This document shows positions 1-7,087 of a stretch of DNA of 12,195 bases, in pieces. How positions within the stretch are numbered: position 1 is the first letter of the stretch; each line of letters begins with the position of its first letter. Source of the stretch: JBKBXU01 sp046313675. Lineage in GTDB: Bacteria > Bacteroidota > Bacteroidia > Cytophagales > Cytophagaceae. The position numbers were made by a program, and so were the translations under genes. Location: positions 1 to 12,195 of the forward strand of contig JBKBXU010000126.1 of NCBI GenBank assembly GCA_046313675.1, in the 5' to 3' direction. The notes under the pieces are model-generated. The model was not told the DNA's origin and ran no database searches. It worked only from the letters and a program-made list of their open reading frames with translations.

Positions 1-12
1 TTCAGATTCTAA
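1..12 (+). CDS. rpsG: 30S ribosomal protein S7, last codons only (partial)
   Basis: The first twelve bases read in frame as Phe-Arg-Phe followed by TAA, ending 18 bases before fusA. S7 proteins end in a short aromatic/basic tail (E. coli-type S7 ends in His-Tyr-Arg-Trp), and rpsG normally lies directly upstream of fusA in the str operon. The call therefore rests on a three-residue match plus gene order. Everything else of the gene lies outside the window. The alternative is that these bases are simply spacer. Confidence 0.6.
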   Translation, partial: FRF

Positions 13-30
13 AAATCACAAAATAATATT

Positions 31-2139
31 ATGGCGTCGCGCGATTTAAAATATACAAGAAATATAGGTATTGCTGCTCACATTGATGCTGGTAAAACAA
101 CAACAACTGAGCGTATACTTTTTTATTCTGGAGTAAGCCACAAGATTGGAGAAGTTCATGATGGTGCAGCTACGATGGACTGGATGGAACAGGAGCAGGA
201 AAGAGGAATTACAATTACCTCTGCTGCAACTACCGTTAAATGGCCTTATAGGGGAAAAGAATATCATATTAACATTATAGATACTCCAGGTCACGTAGAT
301 TTTACTGTTGAAGTTAACAGATCTTTACGTGTACTTGATGGTTTAGTGTTTTTATTTAGTGCGGTGGATGGAGTTGAGCCTCAGTCTGAAACCAACTGGC
401 GTTTAGCTAATAATTACAACGTAGCCCGTATAGGCTTTGTGAATAAAATGGACCGTTCCGGTGCTGACTTTCTTAACGTGTGTAAGCAGGTTAAAGAAAT
501 GTTGGGTAGCAATGCTGTAGCTTTGCAATTACCGATTGGTGCTGAAGAAAATTTTAAAGGTGTTGTAGATCTTGTTAACTTCCGTGGGATAGAGTGGAAT
601 GAGGATGATTTTGGAATGACATTTACTGAAGTTCCGATTCCTGATGATATGATGGAAGAAGCAAAAGAATACAGAGAAAAACTTCTTGAAGCAGTTGCAG
701 AGTATGATGAGAGCTTGATGGAGAAGTATTTTGATGATCCTGAATCTATCAGCGAAGAAGAGATTATAACTGCCCTTAGAAAGGCTACTATTGATATGGC
801 CATTGTTCCAATGCTTTGTGGTTCTTCTTTTAAGAATAAAGGAGTTCAGACTATGTTGGATTACGTGATGGCTTTATGTCCTTCTCCGATGGATAAGGAG
901 AGTATCTCAGGTATAAATCCGGATACCGGAGCAGAAATAACTCGTAAACCTTCAGAAAGCGAGCCTTTTGCAGCATTAGCATTTAAAATTGCGACCGATC
1001 CTTATGTTGGTCGTTTATGCTTTATTCGTGCATATTCAGGAGGTCTTGATTCTGGATCATATGTATATAATACTCGTTCTAATAATAAAGAACGTATTTC
1101 CAGAATATTCCAAATGCATGCCAATAAGCAAAATCAGATTGATAGATTAGGTGCTGGTGATATTGGAGCTGTTGTTGGTTTTAAAGATATTAAAACAGGA
1201 GACACTCTTTGTGATGAAAAGAACAAAATAGTTCTTGAATCAATGGATTTTCCAGAGCCTGTTATTGGATATGCTATTGAGCCTAAAACTCAGGCAGACG
1301 TTGATAAAATGGGTATGGCTATTGCCAAACTTGTAGAAGAAGATCCTACGCTTCATGTAAATACTGACGAAGAAACAGGTCAGACCATTTTAAGAGGTAT
1401 GGGAGAGCTTCACCTTGAAATTATTATGGACAGGTTGAAGCGTGAATTTAAAGTAGAAGTAAATCAAGGAGCACCTCAGGTGGCCTATAAAGAAGCGCTT
1501 ACCACGAACTTTGAACACCGTGAAGTTTATAAGAAGCAAACAGGTGGTAGAGGTAAATTTGCTGACATTGTGTTTGAAATCGGACCGCGGGAAGATGGAA
1601 AACAAGGTCTGGAGTTTGCCAACGAAATAGTAGGTGGTGTTATCCCGAGAGAATTTATACCATCCATACAAAAAGGATTTGAAGAGGGAATGAAAAATGG
1701 TCCTTTGGCAGGTTATCCTGTAGAATCAATGAAAGTGCGTTTGTATCATGGTTCATTCCACGACGTTGACTCCGATGCATTGTCCTTTGAATTAGCGGCA
1801 AGAGGTGGATTTAGAGAAGCTGGTAAAAAAGCTGGCCCTAAATTAATGGAACCAATTATGAGTGTAGATGTAGTAACTCCGGAAGAATATACTGGTCCTG
1901 TTACAGGAGATTTAAATAGAAGAAGAGGCTTGATGAAAGGTATGGATACTAAAGCAGGAGCCCAGGTTATTAAAGCGGATGTTCCTTTATCGGAATTATT
2001 CGGATATGTTACCGACCTTAGAACACTTACTTCTGGTCGTGCAACAGCAACATTAACGTTCTCGCATTATGAGTTTGTTCCAAGTAACCTTGCTGATTCA
2101 ATAATTGCAAAAGTAAAAGGAGCAGCAGTAACTAAATAA
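31..2139 (+). CDS. fusA: Elongation factor G (EF-G)
   Basis: Translational GTPase that catalyses ribosome translocation and, with ribosome recycling factor, splits post-termination ribosomes in the cytoplasm. The 702-residue length matches full-length EF-G. GTP-binding motifs are visible in order: P-loop AHIDAGKT (residues 16-23), switch I RGITI (58-62), switch II DTPGH (84-88, with the catalytic His88), NKMD (138-141) and a G5-like GSSFKNKG (264-271). The G' insert, domain II and the domain III-V translocation module follow without interruption. The ATG is preceded by an A-rich spacer with no Shine-Dalgarno. Its place after an apparent rpsG end and four bases before rpsJ marks it as the str-operon EF-G rather than a stand-alone EF-G2 paralogue. 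No tuf gene follows it. Its promoter must lie upstream of the window. Confidence 0.99.
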   Translation: MASRDLKYTRNIGIAAHIDAGKTTTTERILFYSGVSHKIGEVHDGAATMDWMEQEQERGITITSAATTVKWPYRGKEYHINIIDTPGHVDFTVEVNRSLRVLDGLVFLFSAVDGVEPQSETNWRLANNYNVARIGFVNKMDRSGADFLNVCKQVKEMLGSNAVALQLPIGAEENFKGVVDLVNFRGIEWNEDDFGMTFTEVPIPDDMMEEAKEYREKLLEAVAEYDESLMEKYFDDPESISEEEIITALRKATIDMAIVPMLCGSSFKNKGVQTMLDYVMALCPSPMDKESISGINPDTGAEITRKPSESEPFAALAFKIATDPYVGRLCFIRAYSGGLDSGSYVYNTRSNNKERISRIFQMHANKQNQIDRLGAGDIGAVVGFKDIKTGDTLCDEKNKIVLESMDFPEPVIGYAIEPKTQADVDKMGMAIAKLVEEDPTLHVNTDEETGQTILRGMGELHLEIIMDRLKREFKVEVNQGAPQVAYKEALTTNFEHREVYKKQTGGRGKFADIVFEIGPREDGKQGLEFANEIVGGVIPREFIPSIQKGFEEGMKNGPLAGYPVESMKVRLYHGSFHDVDSDALSFELAARGGFREAGKKAGPKLMEPIMSVDVVTPEEYTGPVTGDLNRRRGLMKGMDTKAGAQVIKADVPLSELFGYVTDLRTLTSGRATATLTFSHYEFVPSNLADSIIAKVKGAAVTK

Positions 2140-2143
2140 GGAT

Positions 2144-2449
2144 ATGAATCAGAAAATTAGGATTAAATTAAAATCTTACGACCATAATCTGGTTGACAAG
2201 TCTTCAGAGAAAATTGTTCGTGCAGTGAAGGCTACAGGTGCAGTTGTTAGCGGTCCAATTCCGCTTCCTACTGAAAAAGAAATTTTTACAGTATTACGTT
2301 CTCCTCACGTTAATAAAAAGTCAAGAGAACAATTTCAACTGTGCACCTATAAAAGATTAGTAGATATTTATTCTACAAGTTCTAAAACAGTAGATGCCCT
2401 TATGAAGCTTGAACTTCCTAGTGGTGTTGATGTTGAAATTAAGGTTTGA
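2144..2449 (+). CDS. rpsJ: 30S ribosomal protein S10 (NusE)
   Basis: S10 binds the 30S head. In the NusB-NusE antitermination complex it also links RNA polymerase to rRNA transcription and, through NusG, to the leading ribosome. The 101 residues match the usual family length. The signature SPHVNKKSREQF (about residues 53-64) is the conserved S10 loop. The start lies four bases after the fusA stop, so the two genes should be co-transcribed. Unlike the classical layout, S10 is not directly followed by rplC: an intrinsic terminator lies just downstream. The stop TGA is followed immediately in frame by TAA, giving a tandem stop at the end of this transcription unit. Confidence 0.98.
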   Translation: MNQKIRIKLKSYDHNLVDKSSEKIVRAVKATGAVVSGPIPLPTEKEIFTVLRSPHVNKKSREQFQLCTYKRLVDIYSTSSKTVDALMKLELPSGVDVEIKV

Positions 2450-2470
2450 TAATTTATACTTTGGATAGAT

Positions 2471-2501
2471 AAGAACCAATATCTTATTGGTTCTTTTTTT
2501 T
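2471..2501 (+). terminator. Intrinsic terminator after rpsJ
   Basis: A perfect 10-base-pair inverted repeat (AAGAACCAAT at 2471-2480 and its complement at 2486-2495) with a five-base loop runs straight into an uninterrupted T tract ending at 2501. This is the standard Rho-independent layout. It starts about 20 bases after the rpsJ stop. It would end the (rpsL-rpsG-)fusA-rpsJ transcript before rplC. The stem is fairly AT-rich, so some read-through is possible. Confidence 0.85.
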
Positions 2502-2543
2502 CTCTAAAGAAATCTGCAAACAACGAAAATATTGGCAACAATG

Positions 2544-2574
2544 TTTGGTGTGAATAATTATTTTCTTAACTTTG
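2544..2574 (+). promoter_or_regulatory. Bacteroidota-type promoter for the rplC operon
   Basis: A -33 box TTTG (2544-2547) and a -7 box TAACTTTG (2567-2574) are separated by 19 bases. Both match the Bacteroidota primary-sigma consensus (TTTG and TAnnTTTG) at the preferred spacing. The start site should fall near 2579, giving a leader of roughly 70 bases before rplC. The leader begins with a small hairpin (TCCG 2578-2581 with CGGA 2586-2589) and is otherwise A/T-rich. The position downstream of the rpsJ terminator supports a new transcription unit. The start site itself is inferred. Confidence 0.82.
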
Positions 2575-2648
2575 CAATCCGTTTGCGGAACCCTATTAAA
2601 AAAAATTACTATTTAAGGTATTATAATTACTAATAATATAACTGAACG

Positions 2649-3290
2649 ATGTCAGGGTTAATTGGAAAAAAAATTGGAATGACGACCATTTATGATGATA
2701 ATGGTAAAAGTATTCCATGTACGTTGGTAGAAACCGGTCCTTGTGTAGTTACACAAGTTAGAACGGTAGAGAAAGATGGATATAGCGCTATTCAATTGGG
2801 TTATGGTGAGAAGAAAGAAAAGAACACTACCAAATCTTTATTAGGCCACTTTAAAAAGGTAGGTACTACTCCTAAAAGGAAACTTGTTGAATTTAGATAC
2901 TTCGACAAACAGCTTGAACCAGGTCAAACCCTGACGATAGCTGATGTATTTACAGAAGGAGAAGCCATAGAGGTTATAGGTACCTCAAAAGGTAAAGGGT
3001 TTCAAGGTGTAGTAAAAAGACACGGATTTTCAGGTGTTGGAGGTCAAACTCATGGTCAGCATAATCGCGCCAGACACCCTGGTTCAATTGGAGCATGTTC
3101 ATTTCCTTCAAGAGTATTTAAAGGAATGAGAATGGCTGGTAGAACAGGTGGTAAAAGAGTGAAAATTCAGAATCTTCAGGTTGTTAAAACCTATCCCGAC
3201 AAGAATTTGATGTTGATTAGCGGAGGGATACCGGGACCGAAGAATTCATATGTGATTATTGAGAAATACGTAATTGTAGAGATAAAATAA
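2649..3290 (+). CDS. rplC: 50S ribosomal protein L3
   Basis: An early-assembly 23S rRNA-binding protein. Its long loop reaches towards the peptidyl-transferase centre. The 213 residues match the family (about 205-215). The N-terminal LIGKKIGMT and the central segment GGQTHGQHNRARHPGSIG (131-148), followed by FKGMRMAGRTGG (157-168), are the L3 signature. At the position of the glutamine that PrmB methylates in E. coli L3 (Gln150, after GSIG), this protein has Ala149, so that modification cannot occur here. It is the first gene after the operon promoter. The start is preceded by an A/T-rich leader with no Shine-Dalgarno. rplD follows after two bases. Confidence 0.98.
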   Translation: MSGLIGKKIGMTTIYDDNGKSIPCTLVETGPCVVTQVRTVEKDGYSAIQLGYGEKKEKNTTKSLLGHFKKVGTTPKRKLVEFRYFDKQLEPGQTLTIADVFTEGEAIEVIGTSKGKGFQGVVKRHGFSGVGGQTHGQHNRARHPGSIGACSFPSRVFKGMRMAGRTGGKRVKIQNLQVVKTYPDKNLMLISGGIPGPKNSYVIIEKYVIVEIK

Positions 3291-3292
3291 TA

Positions 3293-3919
3293 ATGGAACT
3301 ATCTGTTATAAATATTAAAGGTAAAGAAACTGGCAGAAAAGTTAGTTTATCGGATTCAGTTTTTGGAATTGATCCTAACGACCACGCCATCTATTTGGAT
3401 GTAAAACAGTTTCTTGCCAATAAGAGACAAGGTACTCATAAGGCTAAAGAAAGAGCTGAAGTTTCTTATTCTACTAAGAAAATCAAAAAACAAAAAGGTA
3501 CAGGTGGTGCAAGAGCTGGTAGCAGAAAGTCCCCTTTGTTTGTTGGTGGTGGTAGAGTATTTGGCCCACGTCCTAGAAACTATGGTTTTAAAGTGAACAA
3601 AAAACTTAAAGCTTTAGCAAGAAAATCTGCTTTGTCTTATAAAGCCAAAGGAAACAATGTTTCTATTCTAGAATCATTTAACCTTAAAGAACCTAAGACT
3701 AAAGAATATCTGGATATTTTAAATAGTCTTAAAATACAAGATAAAAAGACATTGCTGGTACTAGCTGAAAAAGATAAAAACATATACTTATCTAGCAGAA
3801 ATCTTCAAAGAACAAAAGTAGTTACTGTTGATGAACTTAATACGTTTGATGTTTTGAATGCAGATAATCTGCTTCTTTCAGAAGGTGCTGTTTCAAAAAT
3901 TGAAGAAATATTTAGCTGA
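3293..3919 (+). CDS. rplD: 50S ribosomal protein L4
   Basis: An L4/L1e-family protein that binds 23S rRNA domain I. Its extended loop lines the exit-tunnel constriction together with L22. The 208 residues are close to E. coli L4 (201). The tunnel loop is recognisable as KKQKGTGGARAGSRKSP (65-81), followed by GGGRVFGPRPRNY (85-97). In gamma-proteobacteria L4 represses its own operon through the S10 leader. Here rpsJ is cut off from the rest of the operon, and the roughly 70-base leader upstream of rplC shows nothing I can recognise as that structure, so autoregulation by L4 is not supported by the sequence. The gap to rplC is two bases. Confidence 0.97.
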   Translation: MELSVINIKGKETGRKVSLSDSVFGIDPNDHAIYLDVKQFLANKRQGTHKAKERAEVSYSTKKIKKQKGTGGARAGSRKSPLFVGGGRVFGPRPRNYGFKVNKKLKALARKSALSYKAKGNNVSILESFNLKEPKTKEYLDILNSLKIQDKKTLLVLAEKDKNIYLSSRNLQRTKVVTVDELNTFDVLNADNLLLSEGAVSKIEEIFS

Positions 3920-3924
3920 TCAAG

Positions 3925-4212
3925 ATGAGCATTTTAAAACAACCTTTGGTGACTGAAAAAGTTGCTGCCTTAAATGAAAATGGTAAGTATGGTTTTGTTG
4001 TTGACAAAAAAGCCAACAAAATCCAGATTAAAGAGGCAGTAGAGAAGATGTATGGTGTTAACGTTAAGGAAGTTAAGACTATGATCTGCGCTGGTAAGAG
4101 TAAGTCAAAAATGACTAAAACCAGAATTATCAGCGGAAGAACATCTTCCTATAAGAAAGCTATAGTAACCTTGGCTCAAGGTGAAATTATTGATTTCTAC
4201 AGTGGAATTTAA
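3925..4212 (+). CDS. rplW: 50S ribosomal protein L23
   Basis: L23 sits at the polypeptide exit and is the docking site for trigger factor and the signal recognition particle. The 95 residues match bacterial L23. The N-terminal LKQPLVTEK (4-12) is the family start motif. The central basic loop (about 57-75), rich in Lys/Ser/Thr, corresponds to the rRNA-binding extension before the conserved YKKAIVTL strand. It follows rplD by five bases and precedes rplB by fifteen. The spacer upstream lacks a Shine-Dalgarno. Confidence 0.96.
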   Translation: MSILKQPLVTEKVAALNENGKYGFVVDKKANKIQIKEAVEKMYGVNVKEVKTMICAGKSKSKMTKTRIISGRTSSYKKAIVTLAQGEIIDFYSGI

Positions 4213-4227
4213 TATTGAATTAGAACA

Positions 4228-5055
4228 ATGGCAGTTAGAAAATTAAGACCGGTAACACCAGGACAAAGATTCAGAACAGCGCCGACATTTAGTGAAATTA
4301 CGGCTGCAAAACCTGAAAAATCATTAATGTCCGGAAGCAACAAAAGATCCGGTGGTAGAAATAACCAGGGAAAAATGACCATGCGCTATATTGGCGGTGG
4401 ACATAAGAAAAAGATTAGAGAAATTGATTTCAAAAGAAATAAATTTGGAGTCCCTGCTACTGTAAAAAGTATTGAGTATGATCCTAACAGAACTGCTCGT
4501 ATCGCCTTATTGTATTATGCAGACGGAGATAAAAGATATATTATAGCTCCGGAAGGATTGGCTGTGGATACAGTTATTCAGTCAGGTACTGGTATAGCTC
4601 CGGAAGTTGGTAATTGCCTTCCTATGTCTGAAATTCCTTTAGGTACGATAATTCATAACATCGAACTTAAGCCTGGTAAAGGAGCTGCTATGGCTCGTAG
4701 CGCAGGATCTTATGCTCAATTATTAGCCAGAGACGGTAAATTTGCTACGTTGAAGTTGCCTTCTGGCGAAATGAGAAACGTTCTTGTAACTTGTTTGGCA
4801 ACTGTAGGTGCAGTTTCAAACGGTGACCATATGAACCTTAGTCTTGGTAAAGCAGGTAGAAGTCGTTGGTTAGGAATCAGACCAAGAACAAGAGGTGTTG
4901 CAATGAACCCGGTTGACCATCCAATGGGTGGTGGTGAAGGTAGGTCATCAGGTGGACATCCTAGATCAAGAAAAGGATTGTATGCTAAAGGTCAAAAGAC
5001 AAGAAGCTCAAATAAATATTCTGAAAAACTAATTATTTCCAAAAGGAAAAAATAA
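4228..5055 (+). CDS. rplB: 50S ribosomal protein L2
   Basis: A highly conserved large-subunit protein needed for subunit association and for the peptidyl-transferase region. The 275 residues agree with the family (about 273-276). Visible hallmarks are SGGRNNQGKMTMRYIGGGHK (41-60), an OB/SH3-like middle, and the C-terminal MNPVDHPMGGGEGR (226-239). His231 corresponds to E. coli His229, the conserved histidine implicated in peptidyl-transferase function. A Met replaces the usual His after DHP. The C-terminus is Lys/Arg-rich, as expected. The frame is intact, and rpsS follows after 14 bases. Confidence 0.99.
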   Translation: MAVRKLRPVTPGQRFRTAPTFSEITAAKPEKSLMSGSNKRSGGRNNQGKMTMRYIGGGHKKKIREIDFKRNKFGVPATVKSIEYDPNRTARIALLYYADGDKRYIIAPEGLAVDTVIQSGTGIAPEVGNCLPMSEIPLGTIIHNIELKPGKGAAMARSAGSYAQLLARDGKFATLKLPSGEMRNVLVTCLATVGAVSNGDHMNLSLGKAGRSRWLGIRPRTRGVAMNPVDHPMGGGEGRSSGGHPRSRKGLYAKGQKTRSSNKYSEKLIISKRKK

Positions 5056-5069
5056 TTAATATAAAGTAG

Positions 5070-5348
5070 ATGGCACGTTCACTTAAAAAAGGACCTTATA
5101 TCGACTATAGACTTGAAAAGAAAGTTGATGTGATGAATGAATCAGGTAAAAAGTCTGTTATAAAAACCTGGTCAAGAAGATCAATGATCTCTCCGGATTT
5201 TGTAGGTCATACATTTGCTGTTCATAATGGAAATAAATTTATTCCTGTTTATGTGACAGAAAATATGGTTGGTCATAAGCTTGGAGAATTCTCTCCTACA
5301 AGAAATTTTAGAGGTCACATTGCTAAAAAAGATAAAGGTAAGAGATAA
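5070..5348 (+). CDS. rpsS: 30S ribosomal protein S19
   Basis: A 30S head protein that pairs with S13 near the A-site tRNA and forms intersubunit contacts. The 92 residues match E. coli S19. ARSLKKGPYID (2-12) at the N-terminus, WSRRSMISPDFVGHTFAVHNG (34-54, with its paired Arg) and GHKLGEFSPTRNFRGH (68-83) are family signatures. The start ATG is fixed by the conserved Met-Ala-Arg-Ser opening. It is followed by rplV after three bases, so translational coupling is likely. Confidence 0.98.
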   Translation: MARSLKKGPYIDYRLEKKVDVMNESGKKSVIKTWSRRSMISPDFVGHTFAVHNGNKFIPVYVTENMVGHKLGEFSPTRNFRGHIAKKDKGKR

Positions 5349-5351
5349 TCT

Positions 5352-5885
5352 ATGGAAGCAGTAGTTAAGAAAAAGAAATCTGTTCTTAAAAGGGAAAAGA
5401 AAGAGGCTTTAAAGCAGGAACAGAGTACGGGAGCTTCATTTGCAAAATTGCAAAACGTTCCGACCTCAACACGTAAAATGCGTCTTGTGGCTGATCTGAT
5501 CAGAGGTCTTAATGTAAATCAGGCATTATCTATTTTAAGGTTTCAAGCTAAGCAAGGAGCTAAAAGATTAGAAGGTCTTCTTTTATCTGCCATTGCAAAC
5601 TGGCAGGCAAAGAATGAAGATTTGAGACTTGAAGAAGCAGATCTTTATGTGAAAGAAATATTTGTTGATGGAGGTAGAATCCTTAAAAGATTGAGACCTG
5701 CTCCGCAAGGAAGAGCACATAGGATCAGAAAAAGATCGAATCATGTTACGATGGTATTGGATAGCAAGAACAATCCAACCGCTCAATCTGTAACAGAAAC
5801 TTCTGCAGTTGAAGAACCTAAAGAAGTAAAAAAGACAACAAAGAAAGAAACAGCTTCAAAATCTAAGAAGAATACTAAAGAATAA
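5352..5885 (+). CDS. rplV: 50S ribosomal protein L22 with long N- and C-terminal extensions
   Basis: L22 folds onto all 23S domains and sends a beta-hairpin into the exit tunnel, where with L4 it forms the constriction and influences macrolide sensitivity and nascent-chain stalling. The protein has 177 residues, against about 110 in E. coli. The family core spans about residues 30-138: TSTRKMRLVADLIRG (38-52), the SAIAN helix (79-83), KEIFVDGGR (101-109), and the tunnel hairpin LKRLRPAPQGRAHRIRKR (111-128). The first 29 residues are Lys/Glu-rich, and the last 39 (from about 139) are low-complexity Lys/Thr/Glu/Ser. The first internal Met, Met43, lies inside the core, so the N-terminal extension cannot be removed by choosing a later ATG. 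The start is three bases after rpsS. Confidence 0.96.
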   Translation: MEAVVKKKKSVLKREKKEALKQEQSTGASFAKLQNVPTSTRKMRLVADLIRGLNVNQALSILRFQAKQGAKRLEGLLLSAIANWQAKNEDLRLEEADLYVKEIFVDGGRILKRLRPAPQGRAHRIRKRSNHVTMVLDSKNNPTAQSVTETSAVEEPKEVKKTTKKETASKSKKNTKE

Positions 5886-5890
5886 TTACA

Positions 5891-6634
5891 ATGGGACAAA
5901 AAGTAAATCCTGTTAGCTTAAGGCTTGGCATCGTAAAAGGATGGGACTCCAATTGGTATGGAGGAAAATCCTTCTCTGAAAAACTTGTAGAAGACGAGAA
6001 GATAAGAAACTATTTGTATGCGCGTATTCCTAAAGGCGGTATATCTAAGATTATTATCGAAAGAACTTTAAAAAGGGTTACTTTAACTATTAATACAGCA
6101 CGTCCCGGCGTAGTAATTGGGAAAGGTGGAGCTGAAGTAGATAAAATTCGTGAAGAATTAAAAAATATTACCGGTAAAGATGTTCAGATTAACATATTTG
6201 AAATAAAAAGACCGGAACTTGATGCAGCACTTGTAGCAGATTCTATTGCACAGCAACTTCGTGCAAGAATTTCATACAGAAGAGCTATGAAGCAAGCAAT
6301 TGCTTCTACTATGAGAGTAGGTGCACAAGGAATTAAAATTAAAGTTTCAGGTCGTTTGGGTGGTGCGGAAATGGCAAGATCTGATCAATATAAAGAAGGT
6401 CGTATTCCTCTTCATACTTTAAGAGCGGACATTGATTACGCAATTGCTGAATCTCATACTGTTTATGGTAAGATCGGTATTAAAGTATGGATATTTAAAG
6501 GTGAAGTTTTTGGAAAAAGAGATCTTTCTCCAAATATAGGAGTAGTTAATACTCAGGGCGGTAATGCTGCTCCAGGTGCAGGTGATGCTGCTCCAAGAAG
6601 AAAAAGACCAGAAGGAAGAAGAAAGAAGAGATAA
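5891..6634 (+). CDS. rpsC: 30S ribosomal protein S3
   Basis: S3 forms the mRNA entry channel of the 30S subunit with S4 and S5 and contributes to the ribosome's mRNA-unwinding activity. It has 247 residues, against 233 in E. coli. The start MGQKVNP is invariant. A type II KH domain carries the RNA-binding GKGG loop at 77-80 within GVVIGKGG. The conserved C-domain includes YRRAMK (129-134), whose Arg130, Arg131 and Lys134 correspond to the helicase residues Arg131, Arg132 and Lys135 of E. coli, and GRLGGAEMAR. The last 30 or so residues are a flexible Gly/Ala/Pro stretch ending in a Lys/Arg-rich tail. rplP follows after 20 bases. Confidence 0.98.
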   Translation: MGQKVNPVSLRLGIVKGWDSNWYGGKSFSEKLVEDEKIRNYLYARIPKGGISKIIIERTLKRVTLTINTARPGVVIGKGGAEVDKIREELKNITGKDVQINIFEIKRPELDAALVADSIAQQLRARISYRRAMKQAIASTMRVGAQGIKIKVSGRLGGAEMARSDQYKEGRIPLHTLRADIDYAIAESHTVYGKIGIKVWIFKGEVFGKRDLSPNIGVVNTQGGNAAPGAGDAAPRRKRPEGRRKKR

Positions 6635-6654
6635 AACCGTAATAATTTACTGAA

Positions 6655-7074
6655 ATGTTACAGCCAAAAAGAACAAAATACAGAAAGCAGCAAAAAGGTA
6701 GAATTAAAGGAATAGCCACAAGAGGTTTTTCCGTAGCTTTTGGCTCTTTTGGTATTAAATCCCTTGAGCCCGGCTTTATTACCAGCCGTCAGATAGAGGC
6801 AGCACGTATTGCCATGACAAGGGCTATGAAAAGAGAAGGCCAGGTTTGGATCAGGATTTTTCCTGACAAGCCAATAACGAAAAAACCGGCTGAAGTTCGT
6901 ATGGGTAAAGGTAAAGGAGCCCCTGAGTATTGGGTAGCTTCAATTAAACCAGGAACCATACTTTTTGAAGCAGGTGGTGTAAGTGTAGAACTTGCTAAAG
7001 AAGCATTGAGGCTTGCTGCTCAGAAATTACCTGTAAAAACAAATTTTGTAATACGCCCTGATTACGCAGGATAA
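6655..7074 (+). CDS. rplP: 50S ribosomal protein L16
   Basis: A late-assembly large-subunit protein that positions the A-site tRNA elbow. The 139 residues are close to E. coli L16 (136). Signature segments are MLQPKRTKYRKQQKGR (1-16), FITSRQIEAARIAMTR (41-56) and KPAEVRMGKGKG (77-88). Arg82 aligns with Arg81, which the oxygenase RoxA/YcfD hydroxylates in E. coli; whether that happens here is unknown. The spacer upstream is A/T-rich with no Shine-Dalgarno. rpmC follows after 13 bases. Confidence 0.98.
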   Translation: MLQPKRTKYRKQQKGRIKGIATRGFSVAFGSFGIKSLEPGFITSRQIEAARIAMTRAMKREGQVWIRIFPDKPITKKPAEVRMGKGKGAPEYWVASIKPGTILFEAGGVSVELAKEALRLAAQKLPVKTNFVIRPDYAG

Positions 7075-7087
7075 TTTTATAAATGTT

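Noticed and set aside
414..803. Antisense reading frame of 129 codons on the - strand within fusA
   Set aside because: It lies entirely opposite conserved EF-G coding sequence. Its translation is Ser/Ile-rich, with no recognisable domain and no promoter. It is a shadow of the real gene.
2455..2463. TATACTTTG just after rpsJ as an additional -7 box
   Set aside because: The spacing between TA and TTTG is one base off the consensus, no properly placed -33 box exists, and the terminator would stop any such transcript at once.
3414..3596. Second forward frame of 60 codons inside rplD
   Set aside because: It is fully contained in the conserved tunnel-loop region of L4 in another frame, with no family resemblance.
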